This document shows positions 49,142 through 56,363 of a stretch of DNA of 64,000 bases, piece by piece. Source of the stretch: Chryseobacterium contaminans (lineage in GTDB: Bacteria > Bacteroidota > Bacteroidia > Flavobacteriales > Weeksellaceae); NCBI RefSeq assembly GCF_001684955.1, contig NZ_MAYF01000312.1, forward strand, positions 26,074 through 90,073, written 5' to 3'. The number at the start of each line of letters is the position of its first letter. Positions within the stretch are counted from its first letter, which is position 1. The position numbers and the translations under genes are program-made. Below the pieces are notes generated by a model, which was not told where the DNA came from, did not search any database, and saw nothing but the letters and a program-made list of their open reading frames with translations.

Positions 49142-49598
49142 CTAATTTTTAGAGATTAAAAAACTTTTTCTTTTTTCACTTGCTTCAGTATAGCTACTAA
49201 AAACAAATGTTTCTTTTTGTAATATTTTGCCCTGATAAACTTTTGCACTTGGTGAATTAAGATATTCACTAATTACTTGATCTTCAAGTCTGGCCTTAAT
49301 TTCGTCATCAATACGATCAAGTTCTTGGATTGGGGAAATGATATTAGATTCCTGCATTTGACTTATCCTGTTTTCCATGACAGATAATTTTACAAATAGA
49401 TATTGCATTTTAGGTTTGGAATGTTCTTCTAATTTGCGGTCAATTTCGTCAAACTGTACTTTTTGATTAGCTTTAATTTGGGTCATTAAAGAATCGATGT
49501 GTGGGGTCATCTCCAGTTTTAAATTTAGGTTTTGGATTTTCACACGATAAGATGAGAAGTAATAATGCTGTAAATGAAAATAGATGAATCTTTTTCAT
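49142..49598 (-). pseudogene. Small lipoprotein gene with an apparent frameshift
   Basis: From the ATG at 49598 the frame reads a lipoprotein signal MKKIHLFSFTALLLLILSC, then ENPKPKFK, and stops after 42 codons. A second frame, open from 49543 to 49142 for 133 codons, continues with LEMTPHIDSLMTQIKANQK and a charged helical domain (DEIDRKLEEHSK). It has no good start of its own, only a GTG. Removing one A from the AAAA run near 49520 fuses the two into a protein of about 152 residues. Either this is a real 1-base mutation or a sequencing error. The family is unknown. Confidence 0.6.
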
Positions 49599-49839
49599 AG
49601 TTGAGTGTTGTTATATATCACTCAGTCCCTAAAGTGAAAGTTAATTAAACAGAAAGCGTGGGACTTGAGCTTAATGTTACTGAGGTACTGGTATACCTGA
49701 TACACAAATAAACCAAGCCCACGCCATAGCATGGGCATTAGGTCTACTTATCTCGTGTATCTTTAAATTACCAGTTTTCAGTAACAAGAATAAATAGCTA
49801 ACGCTTTATTTTTTTCGATAAAATTCAGTCACAAATATA
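49599..49839 (-). promoter_or_regulatory. Long structured 5' leader with mini-ORF upstream of the lipoprotein gene
   Basis: On the minus strand a TATATTTG -7 box (49839-49832) precedes a leader of about 225 bases. It can fold as a rod: 49801-49807 with 49653-49659, 49778-49785 with 49676-49683, 49769-49774 with 49688-49693, 49755-49761 with 49699-49705 and an apical stem 49732-49736 with 49717-49721. An ATG in the apical loop (49727) opens a 16-codon frame, MAWAWFICVSGIPVPQ, ending at 49677. An alternative stem of 11 bp with one bulge (49713-49723 region with 49656-49667) excludes the rod and is followed by TTTCTGTTT. This resembles an attenuator. Confidence 0.5.
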
Positions 49840-49871
49840 TGAATTTTATGTTCAGTTATTTTGAAGATTTA

Positions 49872-52130
49872 TTATTCCTTTAAACTATTAAATATCTCCA
49901 TTATTATAGTGTCTTCAGAAATTTTATCACTATTATCATAGTCATCAAATTCTCTATCATTTGCCATTTCTATTTGATGATCAACCAACTTATCATAATC
50001 TATCGTTTTCTTTTCTATCCACTCTAATTCTTCTCTTAAATCTAAGGGATATTTCGCAGCTATTGATTCCAATAAGGGATGATAATAAAATATATCGTCT
50101 CCTGAAATATCTTCTAGCTCTTTATCTATTATAGGATATGCTATTTCAGAAAAATGCTCAGAAGTTATCCAATTTTGATATGTCTCAGGAAATATCAACC
50201 TAAATGCTTCGAATTCATTAAGTTCATCCATGGTTTGAGTATAACAAAAAAAAGAATCAATTATTTCTTCTTCATCAAACTCAAATTTTGTTAAATCTAA
50301 ATTATTTAGAAGCTGAAGATATTCTGAATCACTAGTAGAATAATCAAATTTTACAGAGAAATTTCTGTAAATAAATTCTTTTACTTTTGCAGAAACTTGA
50401 GCATAGTTATTATTTAAATAATTTAGGAAAGAATATAAATACTCTCTATTTTTTACATATTCAAAATCACCATTGTGATTACTTGACTTATAAATTTTAC
50501 AAGTTTTTAGATCTTTCTCTAACTCAATTATCTTATCTCCTACAGCTTTAATTTGATCAATATTTAATGTGATTTTACCTATCAATTCATTTCCTGAAAA
50601 TATTGTTTGAAATTGCTCAATAAATACAAATGAAGAAATTAAATTGCTAATTATGGTATTTTTCTTATTGATATAATTTACTAAAAAATCATATATAGAA
50701 GGATTTTGATATTCAATTACAATATTACCTTTTTTATCAAAATTTGTTTTAATAAAAGTATTTTCTAATTCTCTTATAGATTGTTCAAAGGTTATTGGAT
50801 CGTAATTTATACCTAGTATTGCATTTTCTACAAAAAAATTCTTTACAGCAATTTCTAGATCTACTAACAATACTGGAGTTCCAAGAGTAGCTAAAACTAA
50901 AAGTGTATATTGTGAAAATTTATTTAAAGAAGTTTGAAAACTGCTTAGCCAAACAAATTCAGGATTATCAAAAAAATTCTTAATAGTATTAAAAAAATCG
51001 TTCGGTGAGCAATTAGTCCATATTTTTTGCTTAATAAAAGTTTCAATTATCCTTGGATTATAATTCGGATGTGTTATTAAGCTTTTATAATTTTCATCCT
51101 TAATTAAATTATCTAGAAATTCATCAGGTATCTCTCCATTAAATAAGTGATTATATAATATTTTGGCTTTAATCACTTTTGTATAAACTGATAAATCAAT
51201 TAAACATTTAGCAACATCTATATTGTTAATTTTAAAAGCTTCGTATATTTCTTTTGCTTGATTGAAAATATATTCTCTGGTCGCCAATATTAAAACTTTA
51301 TCTGGTGAACTTTGAATTTTTTTTATAAATTTTACAATCTTATCATCATTTTTTTGAAGAGATTTAGCATCAAAAAAATTTCTCCCCAAAAAATCATCAA
51401 ATAAAAATACCTGTTTTCTACCTTCGTGAAAATAAGTATAGCCATCATCAATTTTGTCACTTAAATAAACGAATTCTTCATAACCGCTAGAAAGTAGATA
51501 TTGCACTAAAATTCTTGCTAAGGTAGTCTTTCCGATTCCTGGAATTCCCGAGATTATAATATATCTGTGTTCATCTAAAATTTTCAGTGCTTTAGGAAAA
51601 CTATCATTTTGGACAAATAATTTAGCTTGTTCATTAATTTCTTCTATCTCAAATTGAGACTGATTATAAATCTTACTATGAAGAACTTTTTGTAATATTG
51701 GGGTACTTGTGATCCAAAGCTTGTAATATTTTTCTTCTATTTTTTTATTTTGATCAAGGATATTTAATAAATCATCCCTTCCATAAATATCTTCGGTTGA
51801 TTTAATATATGGTTCAAAAAGTTTTTTTATTATATCTTTATTTTGTGGAGTCAAACCAATACTGGTTGTAATTATGTAACTTTCTGGATCTAAGCTTTTA
51901 ACTTTAGCAATTTCTTTTTTTAAATTATTAATTAAAGAGGTGAAATCCTTATATCTTTTCGCTTGGATAATAATATTTTTCTTTTGAGGTGTTGAATATC
52001 TAAGATCTATACCTCCATCTTTCCCTGTTTTAAATGATTCTACAAATATATTTAATTTAGCCTGAAGAATATCTCTGCAAAATTCTTCAAATTCACTAGG
52101 GGAAAAGATATTTAAATCATAATTTGACAT
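49872..52130 (-). CDS. Mrr-like nuclease fused to a STAND NTPase
   Basis: A 752-residue protein. Residues 1-110 are an Mrr-type restriction endonuclease domain: SEFEEFCRDIL, then GKDGGID (D42) and IIIQAKRY (Q56-x-K58), the E...D...QxK set. Residues 180-350 are an nSTAND3-type NTPase with Walker A GIPGIGKTT (195-203) and Walker B VFLFDDF (241-247). The C-terminal 400 residues are helical, acidic at the end, and probably act as the sensor. Nuclease-STAND fusions include known anti-phage sensors (Avs-type), so a defence role is likely. It is monocistronic with a 464-base upstream region. Confidence 0.75.
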   Translation of the reverse strand: MSNYDLNIFSPSEFEEFCRDILQAKLNIFVESFKTGKDGGIDLRYSTPQKKNIIIQAKRYKDFTSLINNLKKEIAKVKSLDPESYIITTSIGLTPQNKDIIKKLFEPYIKSTEDIYGRDDLLNILDQNKKIEEKYYKLWITSTPILQKVLHSKIYNQSQFEIEEINEQAKLFVQNDSFPKALKILDEHRYIIISGIPGIGKTTLARILVQYLLSSGYEEFVYLSDKIDDGYTYFHEGRKQVFLFDDFLGRNFFDAKSLQKNDDKIVKFIKKIQSSPDKVLILATREYIFNQAKEIYEAFKINNIDVAKCLIDLSVYTKVIKAKILYNHLFNGEIPDEFLDNLIKDENYKSLITHPNYNPRIIETFIKQKIWTNCSPNDFFNTIKNFFDNPEFVWLSSFQTSLNKFSQYTLLVLATLGTPVLLVDLEIAVKNFFVENAILGINYDPITFEQSIRELENTFIKTNFDKKGNIVIEYQNPSIYDFLVNYINKKNTIISNLISSFVFIEQFQTIFSGNELIGKITLNIDQIKAVGDKIIELEKDLKTCKIYKSSNHNGDFEYVKNREYLYSFLNYLNNNYAQVSAKVKEFIYRNFSVKFDYSTSDSEYLQLLNNLDLTKFEFDEEEIIDSFFCYTQTMDELNEFEAFRLIFPETYQNWITSEHFSEIAYPIIDKELEDISGDDIFYYHPLLESIAAKYPLDLREELEWIEKKTIDYDKLVDHQIEMANDREFDDYDNSDKISEDTIIMEIFNSLKE

Positions 52131-52594
52131 TAATTCAAAGTTTTAGTTTCAAGCAATATACAAACTTTATAATTATTAACAATCTGTGTTGAGTGCTAAA
52201 TATTTGATTTCGATAATATTGTGTTTTTGAAATTAAAAATAAACTACATATGAGTTTAGATAAATATATATACCCCCATTTACCCCAATACCTGTAAATT
52301 TTGTAGAATAAGTCAGAATAAAACTTTTAAATATGTATCGAAAGTGTATCTACTATACTGATTCAATACCCCCATCAAGTGCTTTTTTTGTTATACCCCC
52401 TGCACGATATCTTTGTTTTTTTCGATTGTTTTTTCTCGCAAAAGGTTTAATCTATGTTGATTTTTTTGGTTTTAAATGCTTGTAATACTTGTGTTTATCA
52501 GTGTTTTGTCGTATATTTATACTGCTTTTATACACTGGTTTCTAAAAAGAAAACCTTGTTTCTATGTGTACAAGGTTTAATATAATAAATAAAA
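52131..52594. other. Non-coding region with TACCCC(C) words and a palindrome before ardA
   Basis: It holds four C-rich words on a strongly AT-rich background: TACCCCC at 52271, TACCCC at 52281, TACCCCC at 52367 and 52394. A 9-bp palindrome lies at 52551-52578. No gene of credible length was found. It could hold a replication or transfer origin for the Rep-like protein, or only the promoters of ardA and the STAND gene. Confidence 0.4.
52551..52578 (+). repeat. Palindrome AAACCTTGT-N10-ACAAGGTTT upstream of ardA
   Basis: Perfect 9-bp arms ending 16 bases before the first ATG of the ardA frame. It shares ACCTTGT/ACAAGG with the palindrome at 41462-41483. This suggests a common operator or element-specific site. 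Confidence 0.5.
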
Positions 52595-52663
52595 ATGCCT
52601 AGCGGTATTGGCGTACTGCTAGGCGAATCAATAAATTTTAAATCTGACTTAAAACTTATCGAC

Positions 52664-53191
52664 ATGACAAAGTTAATGAATTGTTTTGATACTGCTAGTA
52701 TCTATTGTGGCACGTATGCCAAGTATAACAACGGAAGCCTTTATGGTAAATGGTTAAATCTTTCGGACTATTCAGATTATGACAAATTGCTCACTGCAAT
52801 GTATGAAGTTCATTCTGATGAATCCGACCCTGAATTTATGTTTCAGGATTACGAAAACTGCGAACTATTTGAAAAACTGGGATTGTTAAGCGAGTGCCAT
52901 ATATCAAAAGATATATACGATGTGCTGGAACAAATTAATGATTCAGGGCATGATGTAGAGGTTTACGAAGCGTGTTTGGATTGTTTAGGTAAAATGGATT
53001 TTCAGAGCATTTATGAGTATATAAACAATTTTTATTACGGCGAATATTCGAGTGATGAAGATTTTGTACAATACTTATATGAAGATGATACCTTTAATAT
53101 TCCTAATTGGGTTGTGATTGATTGGAGCGCAACTGCACGGAGCATAATGTTTGATTATTTTGAGAGTAACGGACATTATTTTAAATCATAG
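52664..53191 (+). CDS. ardA: Antirestriction protein ArdA
   Basis: DNA-mimic protein that blocks type I restriction enzymes to protect incoming mobile DNA. The segment IYCGTYAKYNNGSLYGKWL is the ArdA hallmark, followed by YEVHSDESDPEFMFQDYEN and a very acidic C-terminal half. The frame is open from an ATG at 52595, but the extra 23 residues have no ArdA character. The ATG at 52664 (MTKLMNCFDTASIY) gives the expected N-terminus; the Met four codons later is also possible. It is the last island gene before ssrA. Confidence 0.88.
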   Translation: MTKLMNCFDTASIYCGTYAKYNNGSLYGKWLNLSDYSDYDKLLTAMYEVHSDESDPEFMFQDYENCELFEKLGLLSECHISKDIYDVLEQINDSGHDVEVYEACLDCLGKMDFQSIYEYINNFYYGEYSSDEDFVQYLYEDDTFNIPNWVVIDWSATARSIMFDYFESNGHYFKS

Positions 53192-53286
53192 TATATTTGT
53201 AATATTATAAACCCTTTGTATGCTTTAAAATTCAAATAGGTTTTATTAAATTCAAACAGATTTAAAAAAGTACATTTTAAAAACTC

Positions 53287-53306
53287 GGGTACAACTTTGG
53301 GTACAA
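53287..53306. repeat. Direct repeat GGGTACAA (two copies, 12-bp period)
   Basis: GGGTACAA at 53287-53294 and 53299-53306, on the island side of the ssrA 3' end and about 70 bases from it. This resembles an arm-type or accessory recombinase site, but no integrase gene is next to it. Confidence 0.4.
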
Positions 53307-53373
53307 AAACAAAAAAGAGAAAATGTAATTATTTAAAGTTCAATAATTTACAAATTCTCTTTAGTTTAAAAAG

Positions 53374-53774
53374 TGGAGTTGGAGGGATTCGAACCCTCGT
53401 CCAAACAAGCAATACATAAGCTTTCTACATGCTTATTCTACTATTAATTTTCGACGGGAAGCAGAGAGCAGACACCCAACTTCCGGCTTATCTTCTAAAT
53501 TTTTCGTGTTGTAGCCGAAGCTTCTACAACCTTATTTCCGCATTCCTATATCCCAGGATCAAACGCCGCAGAACAGAGCATTTGTGGAATATCTTGCTTC
53601 CTTACTAAAATCTTCGGGAAAACGCTTGAATCTACTATACTTCGATTATTAAGCTGCAAGAGCGAACTCTTCGTTGCCAGTTAAAATTCTGTAGCAAGGG
53701 ATTATAGAGATCGCGCTACGGTTCTCTGCATGCTTACTTACCCATTGGTCTTGCTGTCGAAACCAGTCAACCCC
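53374..53774 (-). ncRNA. ssrA: tmRNA (ssrA)
   Basis: Transfer-messenger RNA for ribosome rescue. The 5' GGGGTTG pairs with 3' CAACTCC to form the acceptor stem. GACTGGTTTCGACAGC at the 5' side and GGGTTCGAATCCCTCC (T-arm) at the 3' side are diagnostic. The tag reading frame (53678 to 53649) encodes GNEEFALAA then stop, giving A-GNEEFALAA with the tmRNA-borne Ala. The 3' CCA is not encoded. A TATCTTTG -7 box lies at 53798-53791. The 3' end faces the accessory island, a common integration target. Confidence 0.95.
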
Positions 53775-53990
53775 ATGAATAAAGTGACTGCAAAGATAAA
53801 GCTTTTTGTTCATATTTCGTTATGATCAGCTATTTTAATGAGAAAATTGAATGGAAATGAGCAAGAGGGGAGTCATGAATCATATTATTTATTCATTGTG
53901 GATAAAATTATTATGCTGTGTCAATGTCCTTCAATGCTAGGTTTTTATGCTGTTTTGAAGAATGTCTGAAATTCTTTGTGGTAATATATT

Positions 53991-54020
53991 TTGTGTTCTG
54001 AGAAAAAATACTTAGTTTTG
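53991..54020 (+). promoter_or_regulatory. rpsU promoter
   Basis: TTG (53991-53993), a 19-base spacer and TAGTTTTG (54013-54020) give a full match to the Bacteroidetes housekeeping promoter. The ATG is at 54044. No gene is seen between the tmRNA promoter and here. Confidence 0.75.
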
Positions 54021-54043
54021 CAATCCAAAATGAGATGTAAAAT

Positions 54044-54241
54044 ATGTTAATAATTCCAGTAAAAGATGGAGAATCCATCGATAGAGCGTTAAAAAAATAC
54101 AAAAGAAAATTTGATAAAACTGGTACAGTTCGTCAATTAAGAGCTAGACAACAGTTTATTAAGCCTTCTGTAACTTTGAGACAAGCTAGACTAAAAGCGG
54201 CTTACAAACAAAGAGCACTTAGCAAGGAAGAGCAGGCTTAA
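54044..54241 (+). CDS. rpsU: Small ribosomal subunit protein bS21
   Basis: A 65-residue basic 30S protein. The start MLIIPVKDGESIDRALKKYKR and the Arg/Lys-rich remainder (RQLRARQQFIKPS) are typical of bS21 in Bacteroidetes. It sits ahead of xerC and hpf, an order common in Flavobacteriia. A hairpin with a T-run 23 bases after the stop can end its transcript. Confidence 0.95.
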   Translation: MLIIPVKDGESIDRALKKYKRKFDKTGTVRQLRARQQFIKPSVTLRQARLKAAYKQRALSKEEQA

Positions 54242-54263
54242 GATTTTTTCTTAACCATATATT

Positions 54264-54310
54264 AATTCACTTCTTAAATTCTTATATTTGAGAAGTGAAT
54301 TTTTATTTTT
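54264..54310 (+). terminator. rpsU terminator overlapping the xerC promoter
   Basis: The 11-bp stem 54264-54274 with 54291-54301 is followed by TTTTATTTTT. Within the loop and the start of the 3' arm is TATATTTG (54283-54290), an exact -7 box. It would start the xerC transcript about 25 bases before its ATG. The same DNA thus ends one transcript and probably starts the next. Confidence 0.7.
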
Positions 54311-54317
54311 ATACCCC

Positions 54318-55208
54318 ATGATGCTGGAAAAGTTTTTAGAATACTTACAATTTGAAAAAAGATATTCTCCTCATACCATTACAAGCTACAAAAAAGATCT
54401 TGAAGACTTTTCCCATTTCTATCTCCGAACAGAATCTTCAGAAGATATCTCTAAAGCTGATAAAAAGATCATTAGAAACTTTATTGTTGATTTAAGCGAA
54501 AATAATATCTCTAAAAGAAGTATCAATAGAAAACTCTCATCACTCAGAAGTTTTTATCTCTTCCTCTTAAAAATAGGCGAAATTAAGGTTTCTCCTACCG
54601 AGGGAATCTCTTCCCTGAAATTTTACGCAGAAAAGCAAATTCCCATGTCTGAAGAGGAAATGGTAGATCTTAATGACCGGATCTTTGAACAGGAGCATGA
54701 TATATTAGAAAAATGTATCATGGAAGTACTTTATCAGACGGGTATGAGAAAAGCTGAGCTTTGTGGCCTGATATTTGAGAATGTTGATATAGTAGGAAAT
54801 GAATTGAAAATAATAGGAAAGGGGAATAAAGAAAGGGTAGTTCCCATTTCCGAAGACCTGTCTGAACTTCTTAAAAGTTATCTGGAAATAAGAAATCCAC
54901 AGGCAGAATATAAATCATATTTTTTTGTCAATAAGAAAGGGAAAAAACTCAACGAAAAATTTGTTTATGTGGTAGTTAATAAGTACCTTAGTCTTATAAC
55001 AACAAAAGAAAAAAGAAGTCCTCATATCCTTCGCCATAGCTTTGCTACTCACGTTTTGGATAATGGGGCGGAGATCTCCAAAGTAAAAAAAATATTAGGG
55101 CATTCCAGTCTTGCCAGTACTCAAGTCTATACGAATGCTAATATTGAACAATTGAAAAAAGTGTTTAATCAAGCTCACCCTCGAGCGTCAAAAAAAGAAG
55201 AATTATGA
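54318..55208 (+). CDS. xerC: Tyrosine recombinase XerC
   Basis: Site-specific recombinase that resolves chromosome dimers at dif, about 296 residues. The N-terminal SAM-like domain starts LEKFLEYLQFEKRYSPHT. The catalytic domain has Arg in TGMRKAELCGL, Lys in IGKGNKERVVP, HxxR in HILRHSFATHVL, His in LGHSSLASTQ and the nucleophile Tyr in QVYTN. The frame extends upstream to 54288, but that start lies inside the -7 box; the tandem ATGs at 54318 and 54321 are better. It overlaps hpf by 4 bases (ATGA). This is the housekeeping XerC, not the missing island integrase. Confidence 0.93.
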   Translation: MMLEKFLEYLQFEKRYSPHTITSYKKDLEDFSHFYLRTESSEDISKADKKIIRNFIVDLSENNISKRSINRKLSSLRSFYLFLLKIGEIKVSPTEGISSLKFYAEKQIPMSEEEMVDLNDRIFEQEHDILEKCIMEVLYQTGMRKAELCGLIFENVDIVGNELKIIGKGNKERVVPISEDLSELLKSYLEIRNPQAEYKSYFFVNKKGKKLNEKFVYVVVNKYLSLITTKEKRSPHILRHSFATHVLDNGAEISKVKKILGHSSLASTQVYTNANIEQLKKVFNQAHPRASKKEEL

Positions 55209-55495
55209 AGATCACAGTACAATCAATTGGTTTAACTCCACACGAACCACTAGAATCACACATCGACAAAAAAGTAAGCAAGCTAGATACATTCTATGAT
55301 AAAATCCAAGAGTGTAAAGTATTTCTTAAAGTAGAAAATAATGCAGATAAAGCGAATAAAACAGCTGAGATTATTTTAGCGGTTCCGGGAGATGATATTG
55401 TAGTAAAAAAGACAAGTACAAGTTTTGAGGAAAGTCTGGACCTTTGCGTTGATACTGCTAAAAAGCTATTAATCAAGAAAAAAGAAATGGCTTAG
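55205..55495 (+). CDS. hpf: Ribosome hibernation-promoting factor, short type
   Basis: A 96-residue HPF/YfiA (RaiA) family protein that binds the 30S decoding region and promotes ribosome inactivation in stationary phase. It begins MKITVQSIGLTPHEPLESHI and has the conserved KVSKLDTFYDKI and GDDIVVKKTSTSFEESLDL. It lacks the C-terminal dimerisation domain of long HPF. It is translationally coupled to xerC by an ATGA overlap and is the last protein gene before the tRNA cluster. Confidence 0.93.
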   Translation: MKITVQSIGLTPHEPLESHIDKKVSKLDTFYDKIQECKVFLKVENNADKANKTAEIILAVPGDDIVVKKTSTSFEESLDLCVDTAKKLLIKKKEMA

Positions 55496-55526
55496 AAAAA
55501 AAAGTTAAAAAAAGTTCATAAAAAAT

Positions 55527-55557
55527 TTGAGAATTCAAAAAATCCGTTCTATATTTG
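55527..55557 (+). promoter_or_regulatory. Promoter of the tRNA cluster
   Basis: TTG (55527-55529), a 20-base spacer and TATATTTG (55550-55557), 47 bases ahead of the first tRNA. Confidence 0.75.
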
Positions 55558-55604
55558 CACTCGCAAAAAAGGAACAGCGATCTTTTGAATTCTTTTTTAT
55601 ATTT

Positions 55605-55678
55605 GCCTCCATAGCTCAGTTGGCCAGAGCACGTGATTTGTAATCTCGGGGTCGTGGGTTCGAATCCCTCTGGAGGCT
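55605..55678 (+). tRNA. tRNA-Thr (anticodon TGT), copy 1
   Basis: 74 bases. Acceptor GCCTCCA/TGGAGGC, D-arm TAGCTCAGTTGG, anticodon loop TTTGTAA, T-arm GGGTTCGAATCCC. CCA is not encoded. Confidence 0.96.
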
Positions 55679-55697
55679 CATAAAAATATAAACTTTT

Positions 55698-55778
55698 GGG
55701 GAGATTCCAGAGTGGCTAAATGGGACTGACTGTAACTCAGTTGCTTCGGCTTCGTAGGTTCGAATCCTGCTCTCCCCA
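55698..55778 (+). tRNA. tRNA-Tyr (anticodon GTA), copy 1
   Basis: 81 bases with a long variable arm. Acceptor GGGGAGA/TCTCCCC, anticodon loop CTGTAAC, T-arm AGGTTCGAATCCT. Confidence 0.96.
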
Positions 55779-55801
55779 CTTATATTTTTTAAAAAAAAAG
55801 T

Positions 55802-55832
55802 TTGCAGGATTAAAAATTAATTCTTAGTTTTG
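55802..55832 (+). promoter_or_regulatory. Internal promoter before tRNA-Gly, copy 1
   Basis: TTG (55802-55804), a 20-base spacer and TAGTTTTG (55825-55832), 35 bases ahead of tRNA-Gly. Confidence 0.7.
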
Positions 55833-55866
55833 CACAGCGTTTACCAATGGTTTTGTAAACAAAATC

Positions 55867-55939
55867 GCGGAAGTAGCTCAGTTGGTAGAGCGTCAGCCTT
55901 CCAAGCTGAATGTCGCGGGTTCGACCCCCGTCTTCCGCT
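55867..55939 (+). tRNA. tRNA-Gly (anticodon TCC), copy 1
   Basis: 73 bases. Acceptor GCGGAAG/CTTCCGC, anticodon stem-loop CAGCC-TTCCAAG-CTG, T-arm GGGTTCGACCCCC. Confidence 0.96.
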
Positions 55940-56027
55940 CAATAAAAATCAATATAAAAGTTGTTTTTTTTAACTCTGAAATGTGTAGAGTAGAGTTTCT
56001 CAATCGCTTTCAGTCCATTTATTAAAT

Positions 56028-56101
56028 GCCTCCATAGCTCAGTTGGCCAGAGCACGTGATTTGTAATCTCGGGGTCGTGGGTTCGAATCCCTCTGGAGGC
56101 T
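56028..56101 (+). tRNA. tRNA-Thr (anticodon TGT), copy 2
   Basis: Identical to the copy at 55605-55678 as far as I can read. Confidence 0.96.
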
Positions 56102-56121
56102 CAATTTAATATAAAATATCT

Positions 56122-56202
56122 GGGGAGATTCCAGAGTGGCTAAATGGGACTGACTGTAACTCAGTTGCTTCGGCTTCGTAGGTTCGAATCCTGCTCTCCC
56201 CA
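56122..56202 (+). tRNA. tRNA-Tyr (anticodon GTA), copy 2
   Basis: Identical to the copy at 55698-55778 as far as I can read. Confidence 0.96.
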
Positions 56203-56226
56203 CATTTTATATTAGAAATAAAAATT

Positions 56227-56257
56227 TGCAGAATTAAAAATTAATTCTTAGTTTTGC
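56227..56257 (+). promoter_or_regulatory. Internal promoter before tRNA-Gly, copy 2
   Basis: TTG (56227-56229), a 20-base spacer and TAGTTTTG (56250-56257). The duplicated promoter has kept both boxes and the exact spacing. Confidence 0.7.
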
Positions 56258-56290
56258 AAAGCGTTTACCAATAATTTTGGAAACAAAATT

Positions 56291-56363
56291 GCGGAAGTAG
56301 CTCAGTTGGTAGAGCGTCAGCCTTCCAAGCTGAATGTCGCGGGTTCGACCCCCGTCTTCCGCT
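56291..56363 (+). tRNA. tRNA-Gly (anticodon TCC), copy 2
   Basis: Identical to the copy at 55867-55939 as far as I can read. Confidence 0.96.

Larger units (their letters stand above)
55604..55952 (+). repeat. Tandem duplication unit 1 (tRNA Thr-Tyr-Gly)
   Basis: First copy of a block repeated at 56027-56376. The three tRNA genes are identical between copies as far as I can read, and the Tyr-Gly spacer with its promoter is nearly identical. The unit period is 423 bases. Confidence 0.85.

Noticed and set aside
49653..49807. Retron msr-msd RNA
   Set aside because: The rod-like repeat structure suggested a retron, but there is no reverse transcriptase gene in the island.
49653..49807. Integron attC site
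   Set aside because: Imperfect palindromes of this length resemble attC, but the core sites do not fit the RYYYAAC/GTTRRRY consensus and no integron integrase is present.
52595..52663. N-terminal extension of ArdA
   Set aside because: The 23 extra residues do not resemble ArdA, and a better ATG follows at 52664.
54318..55208. XerC-like gene as the island integrase
   Set aside because: It lies on the far side of tmRNA, between rpsU and hpf in a normal core order, and overlaps hpf. It is the housekeeping dimer-resolution recombinase.
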